DNA of 64,000 nt, taken from Caenimonas sp. SL110 (lineage in GTDB: Bacteria; Pseudomonadota; Gammaproteobacteria; Burkholderiales; Burkholderiaceae_C). The position numbers and the translations under genes were made by a program. Positions within the stretch are counted from its first letter, which is position 1, and each line of letters opens with the position of its first letter. The notes under the pieces were generated by a model that had not been told where the DNA came from, searched no databases, and saw only the letters and a program-made list of their open reading frames with translations. Positions 36,790 through 45,936 of this stretch are shown here, one piece after another. Where the stretch lies: contig NZ_JANU01000002.1 in NCBI RefSeq assembly GCF_001044395.1, positions 124,001-188,000 of the forward strand, written 5' to 3'.

Positions 36790-39700
36790 TAGAGAGACGC
36801 CCCCGGCTGCTGAAATTGCTTCCAAACCATCCTCGCCACCATCTTCTGCATCACGCCGAAGATGCGTTCGTCTTTGAGCAACTGGTCAGCGATGTTGTTG
36901 TGCGCGTCCTGTGCCTCGATGACGATGTCAGTGAAGGCGTCCTTGAAGTCGCCCATCGCGAACTGCTCTTCGTTGTTGTTTCGAGCCTGGGCGGCCAGCT
37001 TCTCGTTCTTGGCCAAGTGCCCCTGCCATGTGGTTACCGCGCCGACGAAGTCAGACTCCGTGATATGCCCCGAGAACAGGTCGTTCATCTTGGCCACAAT
37101 CTCGCGCAGCGCCTTTCTCTCGTCCTCCGGGGCGGCGCCGGTCCCGGCCTCGCCTATGCCGGGCAGCTTTACCACTTCGCCCGAGGCCAGGTCCAGCTGT
37201 TGCTCGCCCACCTTCTGCAGGCGGTAGTGCGTCAGGTTGACGTCGGAGTCCAGCTCCAGCTTGTTCCGGTCCTTCATGTCCGCGGCGAGGCGCGGCATCA
37301 GGTACTTGCCGAACACAAACAGCTTCTCCAGCTCCGGGTCGTCGTAGGGGATGATTTGCGACAGGAACTCGTACAGGCGCAGGAAGGAGCCAAGGTCCTT
37401 GCGGAAGAGGTCCTTCTGCTCATCGGCCTCCAGCGCTTGGTATCGGTCGAAGGCCGGCTTCAGGACAGCGTGCAGCGGCCCCTGGCTCTTGACCTTGGGG
37501 TTGAAGAATGCCTCCGAAAACTTCTCCACCTCGGTCCAGTAGTAGACGCCGACCTTGTTCAGCTTTGTGAGCAACTCGTGGACGATATTGGGGTCGGTGA
37601 CTTCCTCAAGCTGGGCCGTGCGGTAGTAGGGCTGGAAGCTCTCGAGGATTTCTGCCGGCCGGTTGACGAAATCCAGAATGAACGTGTCTTCCTTGCCCGG
37701 GTACATGCGGTTCAGCCGGGACAGGGTCTGCACGGCGAGCACGCCGGAGAGGCGCTTGTCGACGTACATCGTGTGCAGCAGGGGCTGGTCGAAGCCGACC
37801 TGGTACTTGTTGGCCACCAGCAGGATACGGTACTCGTCCTGCTTGAACGCCTCGGAGGGCTCCTGGCCCTTGATGCCGGGGTTCATGTTGGATTCAGTGA
37901 ATTCGTCGGGTCCTGAATCGGGGTCAGTCACCGCGCCGGAGAAAGCGACCAGCGTACGCAGGTCGGTGTAACGCTGGTCCTTGATGTATTTGTCGATGGC
38001 CAGCTTGTAGCGGACGGCGGCCTTGCGACTGTCGGTGACCACCATGGCCTTGGCCTGGCCACCAATCTTGGCAGCGACATGCTCGCGGAAGTGCTCGACG
38101 ATGACGACGACCTTCTGGGAGATGTTGTGTGGATGCAGCTTGGCGAACTGGGCCAGGGCCATCTTGGCGCGCTTCTGGGGCACCAGCTTCTCGTTGGCGA
38201 GGGCTCCCAGCTGGTAGAAAGTGGAGTAGCTGGTGTAGTGCTTGAGCACGTCCAGGATGAACCCCTCCTCGATGGCTTGGCGCATCGAATAGACGTGGAA
38301 TGGCACCGGAGTGCCTTCCGGGCCCTTGCGCCCGAACAGTTCCAGGGTCTTGGACTTCGGCGTGGCTGTAAACGCAAAATAGCTGACGTTTTCGGGACGC
38401 TTGCGGCCCTCAATGGCCAGTGCAATCATGTCCTCGGAGGTCAGGTCTTCTGGGTCGATTTCGACATCCGCTTGGACCTGTACCTCCACGCCGTCAATGA
38501 CCACAACGGCCGTCTGTTTCGGCTTGCCCTTGGTCAGCGCCTCCCGCAGCTTGCGCGCGGCGGCGCCGCTTTGACTTGAGTGCGCTTCGTCCACGATGAG
38601 GGCGAAGTTGCGTTGACCGAGCGCGCCGACCTGGTCCAGGATGAACCCGAACTTCTGCAGTGTGGTCACTACGATGGGCGCGCCCTCGTTCAGGGCCTTT
38701 GCCAACTGAGCGCTGTTTTCGCTGATGACCTGCACCACGCCGGCCTTGTGCTCGAACTGACTGATGGTGTCCTGCAGCTGCTTGTCCAGGACGCGCCGGT
38801 CGGTGACAACCACCACGGTGTCAAAGACCTTTTTGTCCGCAGAGTCGTGGAGGTTCGAGAGCCGGTGCGCCGTCCAGGCGATGGAGTTTGACTTGCCGGA
38901 GCCGGCGGAATGCTGGACCAGGTAGTCCTTGCCTGGGCCTTCGAGGGCAGCCATGCGAATCAGCTCCTGCACTACAACCAGCTGGTGGAAGCGCGGGAAG
39001 ATGATGGATTCCTTCGTGGCTTTCTTGCCGCCGGGCAGCTCGACTTCCTTGGTTTCCAGATGCATGAACTCGCCAAGGACTTCCAGCCAAACCTCCGGGC
39101 GCCACACGTATTCCCACAGGTAGTAGGTGGAGTAGCCCTTGTCGTAGGGCGCAGCCGGGTTGCCCGCGCCGGCGCTCAGCATGTCAATGCTGTCGGGGCG
39201 GCCCATGTTGAAGGGCAGGAAGTGGGTGTCTTCGCCGGCCAGCTTGGTTGTCGTGAATACCATGTCGCAGGACACAGCGAAATGAACCAGCGCCCGGGTC
39301 TTGAACTGCAGCAGGGGCTCCAGCTCTTTGGATTTTGCGTCTTTAGGCAGCCGGTCGGTCTTGTACTGCGTGATGGCGTCCTGAATGTTCTGGGTCAGGT
39401 CCGTTTTGAGCTCACCGGTGGCAACGGGCAGACCGTTTACGAACAGCACCAGGTCAATGCTCTTCTCGTTGTGCAGGCTGTAGTGCAGCTGGCGCACGGC
39501 AGTCAGCCGGTTCTTCTTGAAGAGGTCCAGCAGCTTGCGATTCTTCTTGTGGGCCGGCTTGAACTGGCACAGGTAGAACTTGGCGTCCACGTCCTTGAAG
39601 CCATGGCGAAGAAGGTGGAGCGTACCGTGGGTGTCCAGCTGCTTGGCCACGCGCTTGATAAACATGGCTTCGGACTGGCCGTTGTGCCACCGCTTGAACT

Positions 39701-39890
39701 TGGCCCACTCGGTGGGCTGGGTCTCCTGCACGAATGCGAGCAGGTCTTCGGCCAGGATGGCGTACTCCTTGGAGTAGCTCGCCGCCTGCTTCGGGTGGGT
39801 TTTGACCGACCAGCCATTGGCTTCGAGCTGGGCGCACAGCTCGTTCTCGAAGACGCGCTCGGTGTGCACGTTGGAGGTGGTCGGCATCAT
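36789..39890 (-). CDS. hsdR: Type I restriction endonuclease subunit R
   Basis: A 1033-residue motor and nuclease subunit. The PD-(D/E)XK-type nuclease motif is SIDLVLFVNGLPVATGELK (Asp146, Glu160, Lys162). The SF2 translocase has Walker A HSAGSGKS (327-334), Walker B DEAH (434-437), and motif III FAFTATPKSKTLELFG. HsdR_C helicase motifs follow, with FDQPLLHTMYVDKRLSGVLAVQTLSRLNR. It cleaves unmethylated DNA at a distance after translocation by the HsdR2M2S1 complex. Start ATG at 39890 overlaps the small membrane protein gene by four bases. The reading frame is intact. Confidence 0.95.
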   Translation of the reverse strand: MMPTTSNVHTERVFENELCAQLEANGWSVKTHPKQAASYSKEYAILAEDLLAFVQETQPTEWAKFKRWHNGQSEAMFIKRVAKQLDTHGTLHLLRHGFKDVDAKFYLCQFKPAHKKNRKLLDLFKKNRLTAVRQLHYSLHNEKSIDLVLFVNGLPVATGELKTDLTQNIQDAITQYKTDRLPKDAKSKELEPLLQFKTRALVHFAVSCDMVFTTTKLAGEDTHFLPFNMGRPDSIDMLSAGAGNPAAPYDKGYSTYYLWEYVWRPEVWLEVLGEFMHLETKEVELPGGKKATKESIIFPRFHQLVVVQELIRMAALEGPGKDYLVQHSAGSGKSNSIAWTAHRLSNLHDSADKKVFDTVVVVTDRRVLDKQLQDTISQFEHKAGVVQVISENSAQLAKALNEGAPIVVTTLQKFGFILDQVGALGQRNFALIVDEAHSSQSGAAARKLREALTKGKPKQTAVVVIDGVEVQVQADVEIDPEDLTSEDMIALAIEGRKRPENVSYFAFTATPKSKTLELFGRKGPEGTPVPFHVYSMRQAIEEGFILDVLKHYTSYSTFYQLGALANEKLVPQKRAKMALAQFAKLHPHNISQKVVVIVEHFREHVAAKIGGQAKAMVVTDSRKAAVRYKLAIDKYIKDQRYTDLRTLVAFSGAVTDPDSGPDEFTESNMNPGIKGQEPSEAFKQDEYRILLVANKYQVGFDQPLLHTMYVDKRLSGVLAVQTLSRLNRMYPGKEDTFILDFVNRPAEILESFQPYYRTAQLEEVTDPNIVHELLTKLNKVGVYYWTEVEKFSEAFFNPKVKSQGPLHAVLKPAFDRYQALEADEQKDLFRKDLGSFLRLYEFLSQIIPYDDPELEKLFVFGKYLMPRLAADMKDRNKLELDSDVNLTHYRLQKVGEQQLDLASGEVVKLPGIGEAGTGAAPEDERKALREIVAKMNDLFSGHITESDFVGAVTTWQGHLAKNEKLAAQARNNNEEQFAMGDFKDAFTDIVIEAQDAHNNIADQLLKDERIFGVMQKMVARMVWKQFQQPGASL

Positions 39891-40210
39891 TCAATCCCGT
39901 GTTTCTTCGCGAAGCGAATGACCGACCACCAGGAATACAAGGTGAAGAGACCGGCGAGTCCAAGGCCGCCGGTGACCAGATATGCCACCGTGGGGCGCAA
40001 TTGCACTGACATTGGGCCGAGGATGGCATTGCCACCCAGGGTGTCGAGGAAGCTGGCTACTGCGGCACTCAGCCCGAAGCCGACAAGCAGCACCAAGAGG
40101 CCTACCCAAACGCGCAACTGCTTCGACTTCCATTCCGCGGTCAGCGGGTCGTCGTGTCGGTCGTGGCGCAGTTCAGCGAAGTAGTTCAGGATGTTCAATA
40201 GGTGGTGCAA
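39887..40210 (-). CDS. Small two-helix membrane protein between hsdS and hsdR
   Basis: A 107-residue protein with two membrane helices (WVGLLVLLVGFGLSAAVASFL and VAYLVTGGLGLAGLFTLYSWWSVI) and a basic C-terminus. The start is a TTG at 40210 with AGGAGAG about eight bases upstream. It lies inside the operon, coupled to hsdR by a four-base overlap. I do not recognise the family. A membrane partner in a type I R-M operon is unusual. Confidence 0.72.
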   Translation of the reverse strand: MHHLLNILNYFAELRHDRHDDPLTAEWKSKQLRVWVGLLVLLVGFGLSAAVASFLDTLGGNAILGPMSVQLRPTVAYLVTGGLGLAGLFTLYSWWSVIRFAKKHGIE

Positions 40211-40253
40211 GGGCTCTCTCCTCAGTCTTTTTGTAGTTAAGTGCTTTTAGACC

Positions 40254-41579
40254 TCAAGACGGCAAGCGCTGCTCACCTTTGGTCTTGCGGTCGTCCAGGG
40301 CCAGTTCACCGGTGACCGCAGCTGAAATCAGGGAGGAGCGGTACTCGCGCAGGCGCTCAATGTGTTCCTGTGCGTGTTGCACCAGTTCTTGCACGCGAGA
40401 TGTAGCCGAACGAACTTGCTTCAGGAGGGCACATCGCTCTGCCGCGGGCGGCATGGGTACTGGGAGCTCGCGCACGTTCGACTGGTTAATGGAAGCCAAG
40501 TTGGTGCTCTGCTTCGACCGGAGGAAGAAATAGCTGCGGGCCGCGTCCGTGGACGTAAACCGTGCAACCCACTCAGCGAGGTCCAAGTCGTTCAGGCGCA
40601 CGGCGAACACGTGGTTCTGGTGAATGCACGGGTGGATTTGGCCCTGCCAAACTGTGCCGCGACCGAGCTTGTCGTTGTCGCCGCCTTCGTTCATGAGGAC
40701 GTCGCCAACGCGCAGCAAGTAGCGCTGCGCTTCGGCCTCTGCTACTTCGATGCTGTGCACCTCGGTCAGGTCAACGTAGCCGTCTTGCACATTCGCCACG
40801 CGCAGGTATGGCAGCGCGACGGTGGATTTCTCGCCGATGTCTTTGCCTTTCGCAACACCGGACCTGACTTCACCAAGGAACTTCAGGCGCTTTACCTCCC
40901 AGTGCGTCGGAATGCTGCCCAACTCCGGGAAGCTGGTCTTCTGCAGCTTGACGCCGGCACTCGCACCTTGCGTCATCAGGGCCGAGGCGTGGCTGTAGAG
41001 GTATTCCAGCAGTTTCCCAATCAGCCCTTCTTTCTCTGCAATCAACGCATCAATCCGCGCCGTTTTGTCGTCAAGGAAGTTGGCGATGCGATGCTGGTCA
41101 TTCGGAGGAGGAACAGCCAAAGGAAGCGTGCCCAGGAGAGTTGGGTTGATTGCGGGATAGCTCACGCCATCTGAGTTCGCCACCACGTTTTCAATAAATG
41201 GCTCTGCAAGAGCCGCCCAGTAAGCGAACCGGGGGCTCAACTGGCCATTCGGTCTAAGTACGGCGAATCCTGTGGACGCAATGAGATTCGTGTTCACCGC
41301 TGGGAAGGAAGCAACCGCTTTGAGGTAGGTGCGGACTGTTGACAAAATCGTGTCGCCAGAACGCAAAACTCTTCGCGCTCGACTCGGTGCGGATTCGAAG
41401 TTGACTTCTGTGGGTGCGAGTTCCGCCACGCCGTTTTCCAAGGCGGCGATGTCCACGTATGACAAGACTGTTTCAGGCGGAGTACTGTCCGGAAGCACTT
41501 CCGGATTGATTTGTACCGCGTGCTTGAGTGGCACAGTCCGCCATCCAGTGGGCAGGTTCGAGTAGTTGCCTTGGCTCAA
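40254..41579 (-). CDS. hsdS: Type I restriction-modification specificity subunit S
   Basis: A 441-residue protein with two target-recognition domains: residues about 1-170 and 215-395. Each is followed by a conserved helix (DKTARIDALIAEKEGLIGKLLEYLYS and QVRSATSRVQELVQHAQEHIERLREYRSSLISAAVTGEL). The first TRD starts with LPTGWRTVPLKHAVQI, the second with ELGSIPTHWEVKRLKFLGEVRSG. The target sequence cannot be deduced. The TTG start at 41579 overlaps the hsdM stop by four bases. Confidence 0.94.
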   Translation of the reverse strand: MSQGNYSNLPTGWRTVPLKHAVQINPEVLPDSTPPETVLSYVDIAALENGVAELAPTEVNFESAPSRARRVLRSGDTILSTVRTYLKAVASFPAVNTNLIASTGFAVLRPNGQLSPRFAYWAALAEPFIENVVANSDGVSYPAINPTLLGTLPLAVPPPNDQHRIANFLDDKTARIDALIAEKEGLIGKLLEYLYSHASALMTQGASAGVKLQKTSFPELGSIPTHWEVKRLKFLGEVRSGVAKGKDIGEKSTVALPYLRVANVQDGYVDLTEVHSIEVAEAEAQRYLLRVGDVLMNEGGDNDKLGRGTVWQGQIHPCIHQNHVFAVRLNDLDLAEWVARFTSTDAARSYFFLRSKQSTNLASINQSNVRELPVPMPPAAERCALLKQVRSATSRVQELVQHAQEHIERLREYRSSLISAAVTGELALDDRKTKGEQRLPS

Positions 41580-43393
41580 GCCACCACCCCCTTCATAAGC
41601 TCCACAAAACGCTTCTCCATTTCGAGAATCTCATCGGCAATCACCTTGGGCTTGCGCGGCGCCTTGTAGACGTAGAAGTACCGGTTGAAGTTGATTTCAT
41701 AGCCGACCTTCCCGACCAGGCCGTCCGCATCATCCTTGACGTCCTTGTTCACCCAGGCGTCCGGCACGTGCGGCAGCACCTCTCGCTTGAAGTAGGCCGG
41801 AATGGACTCGGTGAGCGGGATGGTTTCGGTGTCGCGCAGGTCCTTGTCGTACGGCTTCTCGCCTTTCTTGAACTTGCCTTCCTTGCCATCGGCCAGGGGG
41901 CGGTCTACGGTGACCTTGCGGTACCCGAAGAACTTGGTGTCAAAGAGCTTCGACACGATGCGAGGCGGCTCGGCCTCGGCCGGCGCGGCGCCATGGCCGT
42001 TCTTCACCGCCTCCTTGAACTCCAGGGAGAACGTCGCATCCTTGGCGCACGTGGAGTACACCTTCACGATTTCGGCAATCTGCTCGTCCGAAATTTGGAC
42101 GCGCTTGCTGCCAAGGGACTTCTTCATCTTGGAATACATGCGCGTGGCATCAATCAGCTGGACCTTGCCTCTGCGGTCGGCCTTCTTGTGGTTATCCAGA
42201 ATCCAGATGTAGGTGGCGATTCCCGTGTTGTAGAACAAGTCGTTCGGCAGCGCGATGATGGCGTCGAGCATGTCGTTCTCGAGCACCCAGCGCCGAATTT
42301 CAGACTCGCCAGAGCCGGCGTCACCCGTAAACAGGGGCGAGCCGTTGAGGACAATGCCGACGCGCCCGCCGCCCTCAGCTGCTGGGCGCATCTTGGAAAT
42401 CAGGTGCATCAGGAACAGCAGGGAGCCGTCAGAAATGCGGGGGAGCCCTGGGCCGAAGCGGCCGGCGAATCCCTTTTTCTCGTGCTCCAACTTGACCGCA
42501 TCCAATACCTTCTTCCAGTCCACGCCAAAAGGAGGATTGGCCGCGCCATAGTCGAACTTTTCGCCGGGGAAACCGTCTGCAGACAGGGTGTTGCCGCACA
42601 CGATGTTTTTGGGGTCCTGCCCCTTGATGAGCATGTCTGCTTTGCAAATGGCGTAAGACTCAGGGTTCAACTCCTGGCCAAAAAGGCGAACAACCGCGGA
42701 ACTGTTGATGGACCGGGCGACGGCCTCACCGACTGACAGGATGCCGCCGGTACCGGCGGTGGGGTCGTACATCGACCGGACGACGCCAGGCTTCGAGAGT
42801 GCCTCGTCGTCGCCGGCGAACAGGCAATGGACGATGAGCTGGATGACTTCGCGAGGAGTGAAGTGCTCACCGGCGGTCTCGTTGGAGGCCTCCGCGAACT
42901 TTCGAATCAGCTCCTCGAAAACCAGGCCCATGGTTTCGTTGGGAACAACGTCCGGGTGCAGGTCGATGTTGGCGAACTTTTGCACCAGCTGAAACAGCAG
43001 GTCCTTGTCTTCGAGCTCGGCGACCCGGTCGGTGAACTTAAAGCGCTCGAACACGTCGCGGGCGTCTTCGGAGAACTCGCCCAGGTAGGCGACCAGGTTC
43101 TGGCGAATGTGCTTCTGGTCGGCCAGCAGGCCCGGCAGCGTGAAGGCACTGGTGTTGTAGAACGCTTCCTTGCTCTTGCGCTTCAGGAACGGGTCCAGGT
43201 TGACACCGCTCTCCTTGCGCTTGGCATGCTCGGCCAACACGTCCTTCTTCGTTCCCTCGAGAACGCAGTCCAGCCGGCGCAGCAGCGTGAAAGGCAGGAT
43301 GACCTTGCCGTAGTCGGATTGCTTGTAGTCGCCCCGGAGCAGGTCGGCGACGGACCAGAGGAAGTTGGCGAGTTCGGAGAAGTTCTGGGCCAT
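41576..43393 (-). CDS. hsdM: Type I restriction-modification DNA methyltransferase subunit M
   Basis: A 605-residue adenine methyltransferase. The N-terminal HsdM_N helix bundle starts with NFLWSVADLLRGDYKQSDYGKVILPF. AdoMet motif I is DPTAGTGG (210-217), preceded by GEHFTPREV. The catalytic motif IV is NPPFG (286-290). The length is somewhat above the classic 500-residue HsdM because of an expanded C-terminus. It begins nine bases after the upstream RHH gene and overlaps hsdS. Confidence 0.95.
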   Translation of the reverse strand: MAQNFSELANFLWSVADLLRGDYKQSDYGKVILPFTLLRRLDCVLEGTKKDVLAEHAKRKESGVNLDPFLKRKSKEAFYNTSAFTLPGLLADQKHIRQNLVAYLGEFSEDARDVFERFKFTDRVAELEDKDLLFQLVQKFANIDLHPDVVPNETMGLVFEELIRKFAEASNETAGEHFTPREVIQLIVHCLFAGDDEALSKPGVVRSMYDPTAGTGGILSVGEAVARSINSSAVVRLFGQELNPESYAICKADMLIKGQDPKNIVCGNTLSADGFPGEKFDYGAANPPFGVDWKKVLDAVKLEHEKKGFAGRFGPGLPRISDGSLLFLMHLISKMRPAAEGGGRVGIVLNGSPLFTGDAGSGESEIRRWVLENDMLDAIIALPNDLFYNTGIATYIWILDNHKKADRRGKVQLIDATRMYSKMKKSLGSKRVQISDEQIAEIVKVYSTCAKDATFSLEFKEAVKNGHGAAPAEAEPPRIVSKLFDTKFFGYRKVTVDRPLADGKEGKFKKGEKPYDKDLRDTETIPLTESIPAYFKREVLPHVPDAWVNKDVKDDADGLVGKVGYEINFNRYFYVYKAPRKPKVIADEILEMEKRFVELMKGVVA

Positions 43394-43402
43394 GGATGCT
43401 TT

Positions 43403-43618
43403 TCAGTTCTTGGTGTTCTTGGTGGCAGTCTTGCGAGGAGCCGGCGCGGGGGTCGTGCGGGGCTGGAGGTTCAGAGTCTTTGCCCGGTCGCGCACCATGA
43501 CTTCAAAGAGATTGGTCAGGCTGCGGCTTTCTGCAGCGGCGCACTGCTCCCAGAGGTCACGGACCTCGGGCGTCATCTTCAGTGACGTGGCTGCTGTTTT
43601 GCGGAGCGGACGGGGCAT
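43403..43618 (-). CDS. Small ribbon-helix-helix-like protein heading the hsd operon
   Basis: A 71-residue basic protein. Residues 11-48 (SLKMTPEVRDLWEQCAAAES, then RSLTNLFEVMVRDRAKTL) look like a ribbon-helix-helix DNA-binding unit: a beta strand with SLKM, then two helices. The C-terminal tail is Pro/Lys-rich. It is the first gene of the type I R-M transcript and is a candidate regulator of it. Two direct 9-bp repeats lie right upstream. Confidence 0.72.
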   Translation of the reverse strand: MPRPLRKTAATSLKMTPEVRDLWEQCAAAESRSLTNLFEVMVRDRAKTLNLQPRTTPAPAPRKTATKNTKN

Positions 43619-43637
43619 GTGATGTGGAGTGATGTGG
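43619..43637. promoter_or_regulatory. Direct repeats upstream of the hsd operon
   Basis: GTGATGTGG occurs twice (43619-43627 and 43629-43637) with 10-bp spacing, directly before the RHH start codon. In-phase direct repeats fit RHH protein binding. No clear promoter hexamers are assigned. Confidence 0.42.
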
Positions 43638-43795
43638 TTTTAGATGTAGCCAACGGATATACGTTATCAGACGGTTGAGCTGGTGGCAAGCAAGCGAGGT
43701 CGACGGCGCTGAAGAAGGAGGTTTTTCGACTGCTGCAGGCTTCGCCTAGCGCGATGGCTGGCTAAGGAGGGGCACGAGCGTGGCCTATACGCGAG

Positions 43796-44215
43796 ATGAA
43801 CCTGCCAATACTGCTTCAGCACCTCATCCTTGCATCGGTCGTCGCTCTGACGGCCTGTTCATCGGAGGTGCCACCAGACGCCACCCTCACGCCAGCCGTG
43901 GCTGGCGGAGTCCTGAAGGTTGAAGCGTGGGCGGGTCACACCTGTCGCGTGCGAATCCGCGGAGCTAGCGTAGAGAACTGGGTCAAGCAAAGCGGCATCC
44001 TTCCACGAACGACCCTTGCCCCCGTCGTTGTGCAGGCATGCACCGGCAAGTTGCCTTACCTTAGCTCCGTGAGCGACCGCCATCCGACCGGGGCGGCGGT
44101 GTGGGAGGCCAGCTCGGGCCCGGGCTCCGCGGCACCGATTGCAGCTTACCTGGTGGTCGTCACTTCGATAGGCGCCGACGAAGCGCTACTCGAACTTCAG
44201 GCTCTAGGCCGGTAA
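43796..44215 (+). CDS. Hypothetical lipoprotein
   Basis: A 139-residue protein with a lipoprotein signal (LILASVVALTAC then SS; lipobox LTAC, Cys21). The mature part has two further Cys (HTCRVRI and VVQACTGKL). No recognised domain. It lies divergent from the hsd operon, with about 175 bp between. A hairpin at 44250-44268 follows. Confidence 0.6.
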   Translation: MNLPILLQHLILASVVALTACSSEVPPDATLTPAVAGGVLKVEAWAGHTCRVRIRGASVENWVKQSGILPRTTLAPVVVQACTGKLPYLSSVSDRHPTGAAVWEASSGPGSAAPIAAYLVVVTSIGADEALLELQALGR

Positions 44216-44249
44216 GCCCCGGCCCCAGTCCCAGAACCTCGAGGAGAAG

Positions 44250-44268
44250 TGCCCCGCACTGCGGGGCA
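44250..44268. terminator. Hairpin between convergent genes
   Basis: TGCCCCGC-ACT-GCGGGGCA, a perfect 8-bp stem between the lipoprotein gene and the convergent 321-residue gene. The T-run after it is weak (TTCTT), so terminator strength is uncertain. Confidence 0.55.
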
Positions 44269-44273
44269 GATTC

Positions 44274-45239
44274 TTATGCGCGCTTCCTGCCAGCCCCTGG
44301 CAGCTGAATTCCTTCGGCGCGCATCAAGTCGCCAACGCCCTTCCACCACGTGCCACGGTGCACCAGACGCGCGTGGTGCATGCCTTCGTCGAGCACCTGC
44401 GCCTTCGTCATGGCCGAAACAGCCTCCCAGCCCTTCTTGAGGACATAGGTGGCGTTGTTCACCTCCGTGCTCTCGAGCACGTAAAGCTGGTGCTCGTCCC
44501 ACCCATAGACCACGTAGCGGGAGAAGCCGTTGCGGCCGACCGCGATGAAGTCCGGCTCGTATGCCGTAATGGTCTTGACCCGCTCCCGGAGGACGGCCTG
44601 GTCGCCCGGGGAGACGCTGCGGATGACGCGGTCCACTGCCGGCTCAGCCCGCGACCACGGGTACTTGCCGGGCGGCAGCACCTCCCAGTTCAGACGCCGG
44701 ACTGGCGCCTGCACCGTTTCGGCCAGGTCTTCCTTGACCAGCCGGCACTCCCCGAACAGCTCCACGAACATGTGGACCGTGTTCAGCAGCAGCTCCGGGT
44801 CTACCTCGCGCGCCTTGAACGGGCCGGCCGTGATGACCAACGCGTCGTTTGGCGCCGTGCGCACCTGCAACTCCACACCGTGCGGCTGCTTCCAGGAGCG
44901 GGGATACCGCTTGTACGGCACCTCCACAATCTTGGACTTCTCCTCGTAGTCGTAGCGGCCGCGGAACTCCTTCCAGGTCCATTCCCGTTGCCGGTGGTGG
45001 GTCTCAAGGGGCTGGTCCTTGTGGACGATTTCTTCGCCATCGGCATTTCGGCGGCTAGCGATGCCGAACTCGCCGGAGGGCAGCAGGCGCTCCCCAGCCA
45101 CGGGCGGCACGGAGAATCCCACCTTGGCCACGTCGGAGAGCTGGCCTTCAAGGCCAGTGACCACAACGTAGAAGCTGTCGGAGGGGGCGAATGGTTTTAG
45201 GTGTGCCTCGAGGCTACGCACCTTTTTTCGGATGAACAT
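44274..45239 (-). CDS. Hypothetical protein, 321 residues
   Basis: A soluble, mixed alpha/beta protein with no signal peptide. It starts MFIRKKVRSLEAHLKPFAPSD. The middle resembles neither a known enzyme nor a DNA-binding protein, but has an HRQREWTWKEFRGRYDYEE segment and later SRYVVYGWDEHQLYVLES. I do not recognise the family. Codon usage is like a real GC-rich gene, and it is followed on the same strand, upstream, by a small YjzC-like gene 51 bp away. Confidence 0.7.
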   Translation of the reverse strand: MFIRKKVRSLEAHLKPFAPSDSFYVVVTGLEGQLSDVAKVGFSVPPVAGERLLPSGEFGIASRRNADGEEIVHKDQPLETHHRQREWTWKEFRGRYDYEEKSKIVEVPYKRYPRSWKQPHGVELQVRTAPNDALVITAGPFKAREVDPELLLNTVHMFVELFGECRLVKEDLAETVQAPVRRLNWEVLPPGKYPWSRAEPAVDRVIRSVSPGDQAVLRERVKTITAYEPDFIAVGRNGFSRYVVYGWDEHQLYVLESTEVNNATYVLKKGWEAVSAMTKAQVLDEGMHHARLVHRGTWWKGVGDLMRAEGIQLPGAGRKRA

Positions 45240-45290
45240 GTTGTTCCTTTGGATGTGAAACGGGAGGGCCGAAGCACCTCCCGCGGGTTG

Positions 45291-45476
45291 CTACCGTTTG
45301 CTGCCGGGGGTCACCTTCACAGGTGTCCACCCAGCTCCAGGCGTGGTCGTCGGCGGTAGCGGCTTGTTGTCCGCCACCGTTGCGAAGTTGGGGCGCTTGC
45401 CGCCCTTCGGCCCTACCTCTTGGTAGATGCCGCCACTGTTTCCGGTGCTCTGACCGGGCTTCTTGCTTGCTGCCAT
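45291..45476 (-). CDS. YjzC-like small protein
   Basis: A 61-residue protein starting at the ATG 45476 after a GGAGG. KKPGQSTGNSGGIYQEVGPK followed by GGKR resembles the KPGQ..NNGIYVEIG pattern of the YjzC family (small proteins of unknown role). The C-terminus is Pro/Thr-rich and basic. The longer frame to 45530 lacks a good ribosome-binding site. Confidence 0.65.
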   Translation of the reverse strand: MAASKKPGQSTGNSGGIYQEVGPKGGKRPNFATVADNKPLPPTTTPGAGWTPVKVTPGSKR

Positions 45477-45612
45477 GTTTCCTCCTTGGAGACAGCTGAT
45501 TCGCCCGGTACGTAAAACCCTGATACCCATCGGCCGAAGCTTCGGGGTATCCTCACATCCGCTGAGAACGTGAGTTCAAGGGGCAGGGTTCGCCGGGTAT
45601 CGGTTTCCTGCC

Positions 45613-45649
45613 AAGCCCATCAGGAGGTCCAAGTCCTGGTGGGCTTTTT
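45613..45649 (+). terminator. Strong hairpin with T-run (plus strand)
   Basis: AAGCCCATCAGGA pairs with TCCTGGTGGGCTT (one G-T pair) around the loop GGTCCAAG, followed by TTTTT. No annotated plus-strand gene ends here, so it may end a small RNA. Confidence 0.8.
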
Positions 45650-45707
45650 CATTTTAGGTCGCTGCCGACCTGCAAACACTATATCTGGGGTCGGTTTGCC
45701 ATGCAAG

Positions 45708-45723
45708 ACACTACAGGTAGTGT
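45708..45723. promoter_or_regulatory. Palindrome ACACTA-CAGG-TAGTGT
   Basis: A perfect 6-bp dyad with a 4-base centre in the gap. It is more AT-rich than its surroundings. Possible operator; no partner is known. Confidence 0.35.
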
Positions 45724-45936
45724 TTTCTGTGGATAAGTGGTGCATCTTCGGTGGACCGATTCCCGCACTAAATCAAGATAGGACGCGGCACCCGCGCGTT
45801 CGGCGGCCGGTACCGCATGCAGTGGACAAACGTCGAGGTGCGGGCGCGCCGCGGGCACCTACCCACAGGAAATCCGAAGGCGCCGCCCTTTCTTCCATAC
45901 GCGTCTCCTCAGGCCCGGCCTGGCTCCAACAGGCGT

